Shown: positions 45,346 through 55,416, counted from the first letter of the stretch. The stretch: DNA of 64,000 bases from Saccharopolyspora montiporae (GCF_015209505.1 NZ_JADEYC010000009.1:124001-188000); one strand, 5' to 3'. Notes: generated from the sequence alone by a model not told the origin. Numbers and translations are program-made.

Positions 45346-46311
45346 ATGACCACCACGCACCCCGCGCACCGCGACGGCTTCCACTCCCTGCGGGCCAGCG
45401 GCCTGAACTGGGAATCACTGCCGCTGCGGCTGTTCAGCAAGGGCAACGCCAAGTTCTGGAACCCGACCGACATCGACTTCACCCGCGACGCCGAGGACTG
45501 GGCCGCGCTGACCGAGGACGAGAAGCGCAGCGTCGCCGGGCTCTGCGCGCAGTTCATCGCTGGCGAGGAGGCCGTCACCCAGGACCTGCAGCCGTTCCTG
45601 GCCGCCATGGCCGACGAGGGCCGGTTCGGCGACGAGATGTACCTGACCCAGTTCACGTTCGAGGAAGCCAAGCACACGCAGGTCTTCCGGCTGTGGATGG
45701 ACGCGGTCGGCATCACCGAGGACCTGCACGACTACGTGCAGGACAACGCCGGCTACCGGGCGATCTTCTACGAGGCGCTGCCCGAATCGCTGCACGCGCT
45801 GCACGACGACCCGAGCCCGGAGAACCAGGTGCGGGCGTCGGTGACCTACAACCACGTGGTCGAGGGCAGCCTGGCGCTGACCGGCTACTACGCGTGGAAC
45901 AAGATCTGCGTGCGCCGCGGCATCCTGCCCGGCATGCAGGAGGTGGTGCGCCGCATCGGCGACGATGAGCGCAGGCACATGGCCTGGGGCACGTTCACCT
46001 GCCGCAGGCACGTTGCCGCCGACGAGAGCAATTGGGAAGTGGTGCAGGACCAGATGGACCGGCTGCTGCCGCAGGTCGTCGCCTCGGTCCAGTGGAAACC
46101 CGCCGACGCCCCCGAGGTGCTGCCGTTCGAGCTGGACAAGGACGAGCTCACCGCCTACGCCTCGGACCGCGCCGGGCGCAGGCTCGGCGCGATCTCCAGC
46201 GCGCGCGGCGTCCCGCTGCACAAGATCGACGTGGACGCCGAACCGGAACACCTGGAGGAGCGGTTCAACGCCGAGGACCAAGCGGAGTTCGCCAAGCTCA
46301 GCGCAGTCTGA
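45346..46311 (+). CDS. R2-like ligand-binding oxidase (R2lox)
   Basis: 321 residues. A ferritin-like four-helix bundle with a Mn/Fe cofactor. All six metal ligands of the M. tuberculosis enzyme are present with an offset of six: Glu74, Glu107, His110, Glu173, Glu208 and His211; the Val77 and Tyr168 that form the tyrosine-valine ether crosslink are also conserved. It is thus a functional R2lox and not a ribonucleotide reductase subunit. The ATG at 45346 has GGAG eight bases upstream; an in-frame ATG at 45301 would add 15 residues. TTGACG at 45274-45279 may be a -35. The oxidised lipid substrate is unknown. Confidence 0.93.
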   Translation: MTTTHPAHRDGFHSLRASGLNWESLPLRLFSKGNAKFWNPTDIDFTRDAEDWAALTEDEKRSVAGLCAQFIAGEEAVTQDLQPFLAAMADEGRFGDEMYLTQFTFEEAKHTQVFRLWMDAVGITEDLHDYVQDNAGYRAIFYEALPESLHALHDDPSPENQVRASVTYNHVVEGSLALTGYYAWNKICVRRGILPGMQEVVRRIGDDERRHMAWGTFTCRRHVAADESNWEVVQDQMDRLLPQVVASVQWKPADAPEVLPFELDKDELTAYASDRAGRRLGAISSARGVPLHKIDVDAEPEHLEERFNAEDQAEFAKLSAV

Positions 46312-46321
46312 CGAACCCCGC

Positions 46322-46354
46322 GCAGGAGCTCCGCCTCGTGGGCGGAGCTCTTGC
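46322..46354. terminator. terminator between R2lox and acyl-CoA synthetase genes
   Basis: Stem of 14 pairs (GCA, one G-U pair, GAGCTCCGCC/GGCGGAGCTC, TGC) with a five-base loop, 10 bases after the R2lox stop and between converging genes. Confidence 0.75.
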
Positions 46355-46503
46355 GCGCGCGGTGGAGAACCGGTCGTCGCGCACCGCCCGGAGGAACGCG
46401 GCGAAGTTCGCCGCGGACCGGCGAGCAACGCCGACGTGTCGGACTCGGGAAGCGCCTGCGCCTGCAGCGCTCGAACACCCGCGACAGGGCCGGCACTGCC
46501 CGC

Positions 46504-48135
46504 TCAGCCCAGCCCGAGCAGCGACTTGGCTTCTTCGCGCATCTGGACCTTGCGGATCTTGCCGGTGACCGTCATCGGGAACTCGTCGACCACGTGCACG
46601 TAGCGCGGGATCTTGTAGTGCGCCAGCTTGCCCGCGCAGAACTCGCGCACCCGCTCCGCGGTCAGCTCCTCGGCACCCTCGTGCAACCGGATCCAGGCCA
46701 TCAGCTCCTCGCCGTAGCGCTCGTCCGGAACGCCGATGACCTGCGCGTCCAGCACGTCCGGGTGGGTGTGCAGGAACTCCTCGACCTCGCGCGGGTAGAC
46801 GTTCTCCCCACCGCGGATCACCATGTCCTTGATCCGACCGGTGACGCTGACGTAGCCGTCCTCGTCCATCTCCGCCAGGTCTCCGGTGTGCATCCAGCGT
46901 GCCGCGTCCAGCACCTCCGCCGTGCGCTCCGGCTCCCGCCAGTAGCCGAGCATCACCGAGTACCCGCGGGTGCACAGCTCGCCCTGCTGCCCGCGCGGCA
47001 GCACCAGCCCCGTCTCCGGATCGACGATCTTGATCTCCAGGTGCGGTCCGACCCGGCCGACCGTGCTCACCCGGCGCTGCAGCGAATCGTCCGCGCGGGT
47101 CTGCGTGGACACCGGGCTGGTCTCGGTCATCCCGTAGCAGATCGCGACCTCGGTCATGCCCATCCGGTCGATGACCTGCTTCATCACCTCCACCGGGCAG
47201 GTGGAGCCCGCCATGATCCCGGTGCGCAGCGAGGACAGCTCGTAATCGGCGAACCCGGGCAGGTCCAGCTCGGCGATGAACATCGTCGGCACCCCGTACA
47301 GCGCGGTGCACCGCTCGTCCTGCACCGCCCGCAGCGACGCGGCCGGGTCGAAGCCCTCCGCCGGGATCACCATCGCCGCGCCGTGGCTGGTGCAGGCCAG
47401 GTTGCCCATCACCATCCCGAAGCAGTGGTAGAAGGGCACCGGGATGCACACCCGGTCCTGCTCGGTGTACCCGCACAGCTCACCGACGAAGAACCCGTTG
47501 TTCAGGATGTTGTGGTGCGACAGCGTCGCGCCCTTCGGGAAGCCGGTCGTGCCCGAGGTGTACTGGATGTTGATCGGGTCGTCCGCGGTCAGCTCCGCGC
47601 CAGCCGCGACCAGCCTGCCCCGGTCGCCCTCCGGGCGCGGCAGCTCCTGCCACTCGGCGCCGTCCAGGAACACCGCGCGCTCCAGCTGCGGGCAGCGGTC
47701 GCGCACCTGCTCGACCATGTCCGCGTAATCGCTGCCCTTGTGCTCCCGCGCGGCCACGAGCAGCCGGATCCCGGCCTGCTGCAGCACGAACTCCAGCTCG
47801 TGCACCCGGTAGGCCGGGTTGATGTTCACCAGCACCGCGCCGATCTTGGCCGTCGCGTACTGCACCAGCGTCCACTCGGCCCTGTTCGGGGCCCAGATGC
47901 CGACCCGGTCCCCCTTGCCGATGCCCGCGTCCAACAGCCCGATCGCCAGCGCGTCCACCTCGGCCAGCAGCTCCCGGTAGGTCCACCGGCGCCCGGTGGC
48001 GCACTCGACCAGCGCATCCCGCTCGGCGAACCGCGCCGCGATGCGGTCCAGGTTCGCGCCGATCGTGTCGCCGAGCAGTCCGACCTCGGACGTCCCGGAC
48101 GAGTAGCTGAGCAGGGGCGGGGCGGAATCCAGCAC
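46504..48135 (-). CDS. fatty-acyl-CoA synthetase / AMP-binding protein
   Basis: 543 residues. ANL adenylating enzyme: [20 protein letters not shown] (P-loop motif), [14 protein letters not shown] (A5), [24 protein letters not shown] (A7-A8 hinge), [15 protein letters not shown] and the catalytic Lys in [10 protein letters not shown]. Activates a fatty acid to acyl-AMP and then acyl-CoA; close in layout to medium/long-chain FadD proteins. GTG start with GGGAGG eight bases upstream. Chain-length specificity is not predictable. Confidence 0.9.
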   Translation of the reverse strand: MLDSAPPLLSYSSGTSEVGLLGDTIGANLDRIAARFAERDALVECATGRRWTYRELLAEVDALAIGLLDAGIGKGDRVGIWAPNRAEWTLVQYATAKIGAVLVNINPAYRVHELEFVLQQAGIRLLVAAREHKGSDYADMVEQVRDRCPQLERAVFLDGAEWQELPRPEGDRGRLVAAGAELTADDPINIQYTSGTTGFPKGATLSHHNILNNGFFVGELCGYTEQDRVCIPVPFYHCFGMVMGNLACTSHGAAMVIPAEGFDPAASLRAVQDERCTALYGVPTMFIAELDLPGFADYELSSLRTGIMAGSTCPVEVMKQVIDRMGMTEVAICYGMTETSPVSTQTRADDSLQRRVSTVGRVGPHLEIKIVDPETGLVLPRGQQGELCTRGYSVMLGYWREPERTAEVLDAARWMHTGDLAEMDEDGYVSVTGRIKDMVIRGGENVYPREVEEFLHTHPDVLDAQVIGVPDERYGEELMAWIRLHEGAEELTAERVREFCAGKLAHYKIPRYVHVVDEFPMTVTGKIRKVQMREEAKSLLGLG

Positions 48136-48265
48136 GACGGCCTCCCGAGGATCCGGAAACGTGACGCAGGACACCAGATCCTGCCGAACGCGAGCGCCGT
48201 TCGCCAAGGGGCGGGTCCGGTACGCCGGGATTCGCCGCGCGGGCGGGTCGGGCATACTGCCGACC

Positions 48266-49054
48266 GTGCGTGCCTGCGTCGTGGATTCCTTCGCCGACAA
48301 CCCGTTCGGCGGCAACCCGGCCGGTGTGGTGCTGCTGGACGCCCCCGCCGAACCCGCCTGGATGCGCTCGGTGGCCGCCGAGTTCAAGCACTCCGAGACC
48401 GCGTTCGTCGTGACCGGGACCCCGGGCGACGATCCGAAACCGCTGCGCTGGTTCACGCCGACCGCCGAGGTCCCGCTGTGCGGGCACGCCACGCTGGCGG
48501 CGGCGCACGTGCTCGGCGGCGAGCAGCGGTTCGACACCGCCAGCGGCGTGCTCCACTGCCGCAGCACCCCGGACGGCTGGATCGAACTGGACCTGCCCGC
48601 CGACCCGCCGGAACCCGCCGAGCCGCCGGACTGGCTGGCCAAGGCGCTGCCCGGTGTCGACGTGCTGGCCACGGCCCGCAGCGCCACGAAACTGCTCGTG
48701 CTGGCCGGATCGGCCGCCCAGGTGCGGGCTGTGGTGCCGGAACTCCACGTGCTCACCGGCATCGGCGGTTCGGACGTGATCCTCACCGCAGCGCCGGACC
48801 GGCCGGAGGTGGACTTCGTCAGCCGGGTCTTCGCACCGCACGTCGGCATCCCGGAGGACCCGGTGACCGGTTCCGCGCACTGCGCGCTGGCCCCCTGGTG
48901 GGCCGCGCGCCTGGACCGGACCGCGCACGGCAGCGTCCTGATCGGCGAGCAGGCGTCCGCCCGCGGCGGCACGGTCCGCGCGGTGCTGCGCGGGGACCGC
49001 ATCGGCCTGCACGGCCGCGCGGTCACCGTGCTGGACGGCGAGCTGCGGGTCTAG
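48266..49054 (+). CDS. PhzF-family isomerase
   Basis: 262 residues. Diaminopimelate-epimerase-like two-lobe fold. Seen: [30 protein letters not shown] with the catalytic Glu, [20 protein letters not shown] and [19 protein letters not shown]. PhzF relatives isomerise small metabolites without cofactor; most, like this one, have unknown substrates. GTG start seven bases after CATACT (48253-48258), giving a leaderless message. No phenazine genes are near. Confidence 0.88.
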   Translation: MRACVVDSFADNPFGGNPAGVVLLDAPAEPAWMRSVAAEFKHSETAFVVTGTPGDDPKPLRWFTPTAEVPLCGHATLAAAHVLGGEQRFDTASGVLHCRSTPDGWIELDLPADPPEPAEPPDWLAKALPGVDVLATARSATKLLVLAGSAAQVRAVVPELHVLTGIGGSDVILTAAPDRPEVDFVSRVFAPHVGIPEDPVTGSAHCALAPWWAARLDRTAHGSVLIGEQASARGGTVRAVLRGDRIGLHGRAVTVLDGELRV

Positions 49055-49080
49055 ACCCCGTTGCTGGCAGGCTGGTGATC

Positions 49081-49479
49081 ATGCGACTTCTGCTGAACCT
49101 GATCTGGCTCGTGTTCGGCGGCCTGGTCATGGCCCTGGGCTACGCCTTCGCCGGACTGCTGCTCGCGATCACCGTCGTCGGCATCCCGTTCGCCATCGCC
49201 TCGCTGCGCACCGCCCGGTTCGCACTGTGGCCGTTCGGCCGCCGGCTGGTCGACGACCCCGGCTCCGGAGGCTGGAGCACCGTCGGCAACCTGCTCTGGC
49301 TGGTGCTGGCGGGCTGGTGGCTGGCCCTCGGGCACATCACCGCAGGCATCGCCAGCTGCCTGACGATCATCGGGATCCCGCTGGGCATCGCGCACTTCAA
49401 GCTGGTGCCCGTCTCCCTGCTGCCGATGGGGAGGCGCATCGTGGACACCGACGACGCCTACGCCCTGCTGCGCCGCTGA
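49081..49479 (+). CDS. YccF-family inner-membrane protein
   Basis: 132 residues with four hydrophobic segments in two repeated YccF units: LLNLIWLVFGGLVMALGYAF...ITVVGIPFAIASLRTARFALWPFGR, then LLWLVLAGWWLALGHITAGI...LTIIGIPLGIAHFKLVPVSLLPMGR. The duplicated VGIPFA/IGIPLG and P-x-GR motifs define the family. It follows the PhzF gene by 26 bases and may be co-transcribed. Function unknown. Confidence 0.88.
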   Translation: MRLLLNLIWLVFGGLVMALGYAFAGLLLAITVVGIPFAIASLRTARFALWPFGRRLVDDPGSGGWSTVGNLLWLVLAGWWLALGHITAGIASCLTIIGIPLGIAHFKLVPVSLLPMGRRIVDTDDAYALLRR

Positions 49480-49510
49480 CGCGGGCCGCGCGGGGCGCGC
49501 GGGGCGGCTA

Positions 49511-49571
49511 GCGCGTGCCGCGCGGCTACCCGGCGCATGCCGCGCGGCGCCGTCGTGCGCGTGCCGCGCGG
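49511..49571 (+). repeat. three spaced 15-base repeats
   Basis: GCGCRTGCCGCGCGG occurs at 49511-49525, 49533-49547 and 49557-49571. The array fills most of the gap between converging YccF and HAD phosphatase genes; no simple terminator stem is seen there. Confidence 0.6.
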
Positions 49572-49586
49572 GCGCCTCCGGGAACG

Positions 49587-50381
49587 TCAGGCGTCGAACG
49601 GCGTCAGCACCCGGTCCACCAGATCGGCCACCGACCCCACCACCTTCGTCGGGCGGTACGGGTAGAGCTCGGCGGTGTGCTCGTCGGAGATGCCGGTCTT
49701 GACCAGGATCGTCTGCAGCCCCGACTCCAGCCCCGAGCGCACATCGGTGTCCATCCGGTCGCCGATCATCAGCGTGTTCTCCGAATGCGCGCCGAGGTGG
49801 CGCAGCGCCGAGCGCATCATCAGCGGATTCGGCTTGCCCACGTAGTACGGCGCCCGCTTGGTGACCCGCTCGATCAGCGCGGCGACCGCACCGGTCGCAG
49901 GCAGCGTGCCCTCCGGGCTGGGCCCCTTCTCGTCCGGGTTGGTGGCGATGAACCGGGCACCGTTCTCCACCAGGCGGATCGCCTTCGTGATCGCCTCGAA
50001 GCTGTAGGTCCGGGTCTCGCCCAGGATCACGTAGTCCGGATCGCGATCGGTGAGCACGTAGCCGATCTCGTGCAGCGCGGTGGTCAGCCCGGATTCGCCG
50101 ACCACGAACGCGGAACCGCCCGGCCGCTGCTGCACCAGGAACTGGGCGGTGGCCAGCGCCGAGGTCCAGATCGACTCCTCCGGGATGTCCAGACCGCTCG
50201 CCTGCAATCGTGCGCGCAGGTCACGCGGGGTGTAGATCGAGTTGTTGGTGAAGACCAGGTACGGGATGCCGTTCGCGCGCAGGTCCGCCAGGAACCGGTC
50301 GGCCCCGGGGACCATGTGCTCCTCGCGGACCAGCACGCCGTCCATGTCCATCAGGTACGTCCACGGTGATGTTTCGCTCAC
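49587..50381 (-). CDS. HAD-IIA phosphatase (NagD-like)
   Basis: 264 residues. Seen: motif I MDMDGVLV, motif [15 protein letters not shown] (Asn-Asn-Ser), Lys in [11 protein letters not shown] and motif [22 protein letters not shown]: the NagD/PGP-type subfamily with a C2 cap. It hydrolyses a phosphomonoester (NagD acts on UMP/GMP and sugar phosphates). The GTG overlaps the stop of modC (GTGA), so it is the last gene of the molybdate-uptake operon. Confidence 0.9.
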   Translation of the reverse strand: MSETSPWTYLMDMDGVLVREEHMVPGADRFLADLRANGIPYLVFTNNSIYTPRDLRARLQASGLDIPEESIWTSALATAQFLVQQRPGGSAFVVGESGLTTALHEIGYVLTDRDPDYVILGETRTYSFEAITKAIRLVENGARFIATNPDEKGPSPEGTLPATGAVAALIERVTKRAPYYVGKPNPLMMRSALRHLGAHSENTLMIGDRMDTDVRSGLESGLQTILVKTGISDEHTAELYPYRPTKVVGSVADLVDRVLTPFDA

Positions 50382-51466
50382 GCCCCCGATGATCCACCGG
50401 ACACCGGGTGGATGGCCACTTCGGTCGCCTTGATCACGAACCAGACCCGGTCACCGGGGCCGAAACCGAGATCGGCGACCGCACCGGGCGTGACGTCGGC
50501 CGCCAGCGCCGCCTCCCCCGCAGCGCCGCGCACCCGGACCACGTCCCCGCGCGGTTCCAGCCCGGTCAGCCGCACCGGGATCGCGTTGCGCGGACTGCCG
50601 CGCGGCGGCTCGGGGTGCACCGCCACGGCCGACGGCGCGAAGACCGCGGCCGCCCGCTCCCGCTCACCGACCGGTTCGGCTTCCCGCCCGGTGACCAGCA
50701 CGTCGCCGCTGCGCACGCCGTCGGGCGTGGCCGTGCCGGTGACGAGGTTGAGCCCGGCGATGCGGGCGGTGAACGGGTCCTGCGGGCGGCTCAGCACCTG
50801 CCGGGTCGGGCCCTGCTCCACGATCCGCCCGCCCTGCAGCACGACCAGCCGGTCGGCCAGCACCACCGCGTCCAGCACGTCGTGCGTGACCAGCACGGTC
50901 GGTGTCGCCTGCTCGCGCAGCACCCGGTGCAGCAGTCCGCGCACCGCGGGAGCGGCGTCCACGTCCAGCGCGGCCAGCGGTTCGTCCAGCAGCAGCAGCC
51001 GCGGCTCGGCGGCCAGCGCCCGGGCCAGCGCGACGCGCTGCGCCTGCCCGCCGGACAGCGCGCCCGGCCGCCGGTCCGCGAGCTCGGCGGCCTCCACTTC
51101 GGACAGCCAGCGCCGGGCGGTGGTGCGCGCAGAGGCCTTGCGCACGCCCGCGGCCCGCGGTCCGAACGCCACGTTGTCCAGCACGGACAGGTGCGGGAAC
51201 AGCAGCGCGCGCTGCGCCAACAACCCGACCCGGCGGCGGTGCGTGACCAGTTCGACCCCGCGCTCGACGTCCAGCCAGTCGGTACCGTCCAGCCGCACCG
51301 CACCCCGTTGCGGGCGCAGGTCCCCGGCCAGCGCACCGAGCAGGGTGGACTTGCCCGCGCCGTTCGGGCCGAGCACCGCCAGCACCTCGCCCGGCTGGAC
51401 GTCGATCGCGGCGTCGAGCGCGAATTCACCGCGGTGCAGCGAGATCTCGGCGTGCAGTCCGTTCAC
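50378..51466 (-). CDS. modC: molybdate ABC transporter ATPase
   Basis: 362 residues. Walker [13 protein letters not shown], signature [15 protein letters not shown], Walker [13 protein letters not shown] and [15 protein letters not shown] are intact. The C-terminal 90 residues carry a molybdate-sensing TOBE domain ([20 protein letters not shown]). Powers molybdate import by the ModA and ModB neighbours. GTG start overlaps the modB stop by four bases. Confidence 0.9.
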   Translation of the reverse strand: MNGLHAEISLHRGEFALDAAIDVQPGEVLAVLGPNGAGKSTLLGALAGDLRPQRGAVRLDGTDWLDVERGVELVTHRRRVGLLAQRALLFPHLSVLDNVAFGPRAAGVRKASARTTARRWLSEVEAAELADRRPGALSGGQAQRVALARALAAEPRLLLLDEPLAALDVDAAPAVRGLLHRVLREQATPTVLVTHDVLDAVVLADRLVVLQGGRIVEQGPTRQVLSRPQDPFTARIAGLNLVTGTATPDGVRSGDVLVTGREAEPVGERERAAAVFAPSAVAVHPEPPRGSPRNAIPVRLTGLEPRGDVVRVRGAAGEAALAADVTPGAVADLGFGPGDRVWFVIKATEVAIHPVSGGSSGA

Positions 51467-52269
51467 AGCCGCCCCTCCGCCGCCTTCGGTCGCGCGACGA
51501 CGACCACCACGAGCGCCACCACCACGAGCAGCAGCGACATGGCCACCGCCGCGTCCACATCGGACTGCGCGGCGGTGTAGATCGCCAGCGGCAACGTGCG
51601 GGTGGACCCTTCCAGGCTGCCCGCGAAGGTGATCGTGGCGCCGAACTCGCCCAGTGCCCGGGCGAAGGTGAGCACCAGGCTCGATCCCAGCGCCGGGACC
51701 AGCAGCGGCACCGTGACCCGCCGGAACGCCGCCCACGGACCGGCGCCCAATGTGGCGGCCACCCGCTCGAAATCGCTGCCCGCGCTGCGCAGCGCGCCTT
51801 CCAGCCCCACCACCAGGAACGGCATGGCCACGAACGTCTGGGCGAGCACGACGGCGGTGGTCGTGTATGGCAGCTGCCACCCGGCCGCGGCCAGCGGAGC
51901 ACCGAGCAGCCCGGTCCGGCCCAGCAGGTACAGCAGCGCGAGACCGCCCACCACCGGCGGCAGCACCAGCGGCAGCAGCACCAGGGCGCGCACCACCCGC
52001 AGCCAGCGCCCGCGCGAGCGGGCCAGCACCAGCGCCAGCGGGGCACCGAGCAACAGGGACAGCGCTGTGGACAGCAGCGCCGTCTGCACCGACAGCCGCA
52101 GCGCGTCCAGCGCGGACGAGCTCAGCAGCAGTTCCGGGAGCCGCAGCGGGTCCACCTCGGCCAGCAGCCCGACGACCGGCAGCACCACCAGCGCCAGGCC
52201 GAGCAGCGCCGGCACGTGCAGCACCGCGGGCACCGCCGCCGGGCGCGCGACCGGGCGCCGCGTGATCAC
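51463..52269 (-). CDS. modB: molybdate ABC transporter permease
   Basis: 268 residues with about six membrane segments. The EAA coupling loop is visible as FERVAATLGAGPWAAFRRVTVP; ALGEFGATITFAG and the LLLVVVALVVVVVARP end are typical of ModB. Forms the membrane channel of the molybdate importer. Overlaps modA and modC by four bases each. Confidence 0.92.
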   Translation of the reverse strand: MITRRPVARPAAVPAVLHVPALLGLALVVLPVVGLLAEVDPLRLPELLLSSSALDALRLSVQTALLSTALSLLLGAPLALVLARSRGRWLRVVRALVLLPLVLPPVVGGLALLYLLGRTGLLGAPLAAAGWQLPYTTTAVVLAQTFVAMPFLVVGLEGALRSAGSDFERVAATLGAGPWAAFRRVTVPLLVPALGSSLVLTFARALGEFGATITFAGSLEGSTRTLPLAIYTAAQSDVDAAVAMSLLLVVVALVVVVVARPKAAEGRL

Positions 52270-53018
52270 GGCGCTCCGAATCCGTTGCGCTCCAGCACTT
52301 CCCGGCCTTCCGGTCCGCGCACGAACTCGGTGAACTCGTCGGCCAGCCCGGGTTCGGGGGCGCCGCGCAGCGTGACGATCGGGTACTCGTTGATCGCCCG
52401 GCCGGACTCGGGGAAGTCCACGGTCTGCACCGCCTCACCCGCGGCCTGCGCATCGCTGACGTAGACCAGCCCGGCGTCGGCCTCCCCGGCGATCACCTTC
52501 TGCAGCACGGACTTCACGTCGTTCTCCTCGCTGGCGGGCTGGATGGAGACCCCGGCCGCACGCGCCACTTCGGCGGTGGCCGAGCCGCACGGCACATCCG
52601 GTTCGCAGATCACCACCGAGCGGTCCCCGGTCAGATCGGCCAGCGAGCGCACCTCCGCGGGGTTGCCCGGCGGCACCGCGATGGTGAGCCGGTTGGTGGC
52701 GAAGGTCTGCGACTGCCCGTCCGCGGCACCGGTTTCGGTGACCTTGGCCATGTTCTCCTCATCGGCGGAGGCGAACACATCCGCGGGCCTGCCCTGGTCG
52801 ATCTGCTCGGCCAACGTGGACGAACCCTGGTAGTCGAACCGGATCCGGACCCCCTCGTGCTGCTGTTCGAAGCGCTGCCCCAGCTCGTCGAACGATTCGG
52901 TCAACGAGGCGGCGGCGAGCACGGTCAGCTCCTGGCGGCCCTGCTCGCCGGACTGCCCGCAGGAGGCGAGCAGCAGCAGCCCGACCGCGACCGCGGCGCA
53001 CGTCCTGATCTTGACCAT
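52266..53018 (-). CDS. modA: molybdate-binding lipoprotein
   Basis: 250 residues. Signal peptide with lipobox LASC (Cys20). The mature protein is a type II binding protein: LTVLAAASLTESFDELGQRFEQ, FDYQGSSTLAEQIDQGRPADVFASADEENM, DVPCGSATAEVARAAGV and AGEADAGLVYVSDA, the ligand-contact regions of ModA. ATG 53018 overlaps the TGA of the preceding regulator gene; a GTG one codon upstream is possible. GGGAGAGG in front. Confidence 0.92.
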   Translation of the reverse strand: MVKIRTCAAVAVGLLLLASCGQSGEQGRQELTVLAAASLTESFDELGQRFEQQHEGVRIRFDYQGSSTLAEQIDQGRPADVFASADEENMAKVTETGAADGQSQTFATNRLTIAVPPGNPAEVRSLADLTGDRSVVICEPDVPCGSATAEVARAAGVSIQPASEENDVKSVLQKVIAGEADAGLVYVSDAQAAGEAVQTVDFPESGRAINEYPIVTLRGAPEPGLADEFTEFVRGPEGREVLERNGFGAP

Positions 53019-53434
53019 CACGAACCCTCTCCCGGTGTCTCCACCACGACGTTGGTCGACTTGACCACGGCGACCGCCAGCACTCCCGGCTGCAGGCCCA
53101 GTTCGGTGACCGCCTCGGTGCTCATCAGCGAGACCACGCGGTGCGGACCGCACTGCAGTTCCACCTGGGACATCACCCGGTCCGAGACGACCTCGGTGAC
53201 CAGGCCGACCAGCCGGTTGCGCGCCGAACGCCCCACTCCGGAGGGGTCGGGGGCGGAACGCGCCTGCGCGCGGGCGAACTCGGCCAGCGCCGCCCCGTCC
53301 ACGACCATGCGTCCGGCGGCGTCACGGCCCGCGGGCAGCAGCGCGCCGTCCACCCAGCGGCGAACGGTGTCATCGCTGACCCCGAAAAGGTCGGCGATCT
53401 CGGCGATCCGGTATTGCGGCACGAGAACCGACAC
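53018..53434 (-). CDS. molybdate-responsive HTH regulator with Mop domain
   Basis: 138 residues. Residues 6-60 form a MerR/excisionase-like HTH (YRIAEIADLFGVSDDTVRRWVDGALLPAGR); residues 72-135 form a Mop/TOBE molybdate-binding domain (ARNRLVGLVTEVVSDRVMSQVELQCGPHRVVSLMS). Combining an HTH with a single Mop domain is a frequent actinobacterial alternative to ModE. First gene of the mod operon and divergent from moaA, so it can sense molybdate and control both. A palindromic site lies between. Confidence 0.88.
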   Translation of the reverse strand: MSVLVPQYRIAEIADLFGVSDDTVRRWVDGALLPAGRDAAGRMVVDGAALAEFARAQARSAPDPSGVGRSARNRLVGLVTEVVSDRVMSQVELQCGPHRVVSLMSTEAVTELGLQPGVLAVAVVKSTNVVVETPGEGS

Positions 53435-53480
53435 TACTGCCGCACCTACGGCCGGATCCAGGGATACTGGACCGCAGCTG

Positions 53481-53492
53481 CGTAACGATACG
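53481..53492. promoter_or_regulatory. candidate operator between mod and moa operons
   Basis: CGTAACGATACG, symmetrical at 10 of 12 positions, in the 139-base divergent region. TAGGGT at 53562-53567, six bases before the moaA GTG, is the probable leaderless -10 of moaA. Confidence 0.35.
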
Positions 53493-53573
53493 TCCGATCC
53501 GGAGCCCGGCGGGGTCCGATTCGCCCGGACCGCGGAATCGATAACCCGCGGGCCGGCGCGTTAGGGTCGACGC

Positions 53574-54632
53574 GTGACCGCGGTGGACCTGGGAATTCCG
53601 TCCGTGCAGAGCACGGTCGACATGGCAGCGCGCCCGGACACCCCGGAGCTGGTGGACCGGTTCGGCCGGGTGGCCCGGGATCTTCGCGTCTCGCTGATCG
53701 ACAAGTGCAACCTGCGCTGCACCTACTGCATGCCCGCCGAAGGGCTGCCCTGGCTCAAGCGCGCGGAGCTGCTGGACACCGCGGAAATGGTGCGGCTGAT
53801 CCGCATCGCGGTCGAACAGCTCGGGGTGACCACGGTCCGGTTCACCGGCGGCGAGCCGCTGCTGCGCAAGGACCTGGTGGACATCGTGGCGGCCACCTCG
53901 GCGCTGCCCTCCGCACCGAAGACCTCGCTGACCACCAACGGGATCAATCTCGGCGACTGGGCCGCCCAGCTGGTCGATGCCGGGCTGGACCGGGTCAACG
54001 TCTCGCTGGACACCTTGGACCGGCAGGTGTTCCGCGAGCTCACCCGCCGCGACCGGTTCGACGACGTGCTCGCCGGGCTACGCGCGGCCAAGGACACCGG
54101 GCTGGAACCGGTCAAGGTCAACGCCGTGCTCATGCGCGGCACCAACGAGCACGAAGCCTGCGATCTGCTGCGCTACTGCATCGAGCACGGCTACCAGCTG
54201 CGGTTCATCGAGCAGATGCCGCTGGACGCCCAGCACGAGTGGGACCGCGCGCAGATGATCACCGCCGAGGAGATCCTGCAGCTGCTCGGCACCGAGTTCA
54301 CCCTCACCCCGCACACCGCCGAGCGGGGGTCGGCGCCCGCCGAGCGGTGGCTGGTGGACGGCGGTCCCGCCACGGTCGGCGTGATCGCCTCGGTGACCAA
54401 GCCGTTCTGCGCCGCGTGCGACCGCACCCGGCTCACCGCCGATGGCCAGCTGCGCTCCTGCCTGTTCTCCACGACCGAGACCGATCTGCGCGGCCCGCTG
54501 CGCGACGGTGCGGAGGACGCGGAGCTGATGCGGCTCTGGCAGGCGACGATGTGGGCCAAGGCCGCCGGGCACGGCATGGACTCGGGCGAGTTCGCCCAGC
54601 CGGACCGGCCGATGAGCGCGATCGGAGGCTGA
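53574..54632 (+). CDS. moaA: GTP 3',8-cyclase MoaA
   Basis: 352 residues. Radical SAM enzyme for the first step of molybdopterin synthesis. Seen: the CNLRCTYC cluster (Cys45, Cys49, Cys52), FTGGEPLLRKDL (SAM), TTNGINL, the C-terminal second-cluster cysteines in FCAACDRTRLTADGQLRSC and the terminal GG needed for activity. An N-terminal extension of about 25 residues precedes the barrel. GTG start, leaderless. Followed by moaD four bases later. Confidence 0.96.
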   Translation: MTAVDLGIPSVQSTVDMAARPDTPELVDRFGRVARDLRVSLIDKCNLRCTYCMPAEGLPWLKRAELLDTAEMVRLIRIAVEQLGVTTVRFTGGEPLLRKDLVDIVAATSALPSAPKTSLTTNGINLGDWAAQLVDAGLDRVNVSLDTLDRQVFRELTRRDRFDDVLAGLRAAKDTGLEPVKVNAVLMRGTNEHEACDLLRYCIEHGYQLRFIEQMPLDAQHEWDRAQMITAEEILQLLGTEFTLTPHTAERGSAPAERWLVDGGPATVGVIASVTKPFCAACDRTRLTADGQLRSCLFSTTETDLRGPLRDGAEDAELMRLWQATMWAKAAGHGMDSGEFAQPDRPMSAIGG

Positions 54633-54636
54633 GCCG

Positions 54637-54927
54637 ATGACCACCGCACCCGAGCTGGAGAGCGTGGCCGTCCTGGTCCGCTACTTCGCGGGGGCGCGCG
54701 CCGCCGCGGGCACCGCCGAGGAGCGGATCCGGGTGCCCCGGCCGGACGGCGGTGCGGTGACCGCCGAGGACGTGATCACCACCGCGCTCGCGCAGCACGG
54801 CCCGCAGCTGGCCCGGGTGGTTCCGGCGTGCAGCTTCCTGCTGGACGGTGTGGCGGTGCGCGACCGGAGCGTGCCCGTCACCGACGGCGCCGAGCTGGAC
54901 GTGCTGCCCCCGTTCGCCGGCGGCTGA
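54637..54927 (+). CDS. moaD: molybdopterin synthase sulfur carrier MoaD
   Basis: 96 residues, ubiquitin-like, ending in FAGG: the terminal Gly-Gly is thiocarboxylated and donates sulfur to precursor Z together with MoaE. Seen: VRYFAGARAAAG, CSFLLDGVAVRDRSVPV and DGAELDVLPPFAGG. Its partner MoaE is encoded downstream on the other strand as part of a Mog fusion. Confidence 0.93.
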   Translation: MTTAPELESVAVLVRYFAGARAAAGTAEERIRVPRPDGGAVTAEDVITTALAQHGPQLARVVPACSFLLDGVAVRDRSVPVTDGAELDVLPPFAGG

Positions 54928-55416
54928 TCCCGGCCGCAGCAGGGCGCGCACACCTCCGCGGCCGCCTGCCGAGGAACCCGCCGACTCGGGTTCTGCACCT
55001 TCTTTATCCGCGCGCGTGCGGGTGCGCGCGCGTGCGGATACCTCATGATCCGGCGTGTCGGTACGCACTCATTCGAGTGATTTATGCCATGCGCTCAGCC
55101 CGATGTCGATCTTGATGTCCGTTGCGCCTCCTTCGTCGGAGTTGTGCATCACACTCAAGTGGCGGCGAAACGACTACGCTTCGCGTCTATCCCGACCCCG
55201 ATCAGTGACCGCGGTCGCCTGCGGAAAATTCCGACATAACGGCCAGACCCCGGCGGCGATCGACTGCGCGACGCCTGCGATAGCAGATACGCGAGCGAAA
55301 CGAAGTGGTGACCCACGCCTCACTGACGGTGATCGATATCGGCCCGAAAACGAACCGATAACAACGCTCTGATCAGCACAAACACCTCGGATCGAAGCAC
55401 CCGTACCACACGTTAC
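54928..55416. other. AT-richer gap between moaD and the rpfA promoter
   Basis: 489 bases with no convincing gene on either strand. The composition is clearly less GC-rich than in its neighbours, especially 55040-55380. A 5-base stem CACTC/GAGTG with loop ATTC lies at 55066-55079. May hold distal regulatory sites for rpfA. Nothing else is recognised. Confidence 0.4.
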
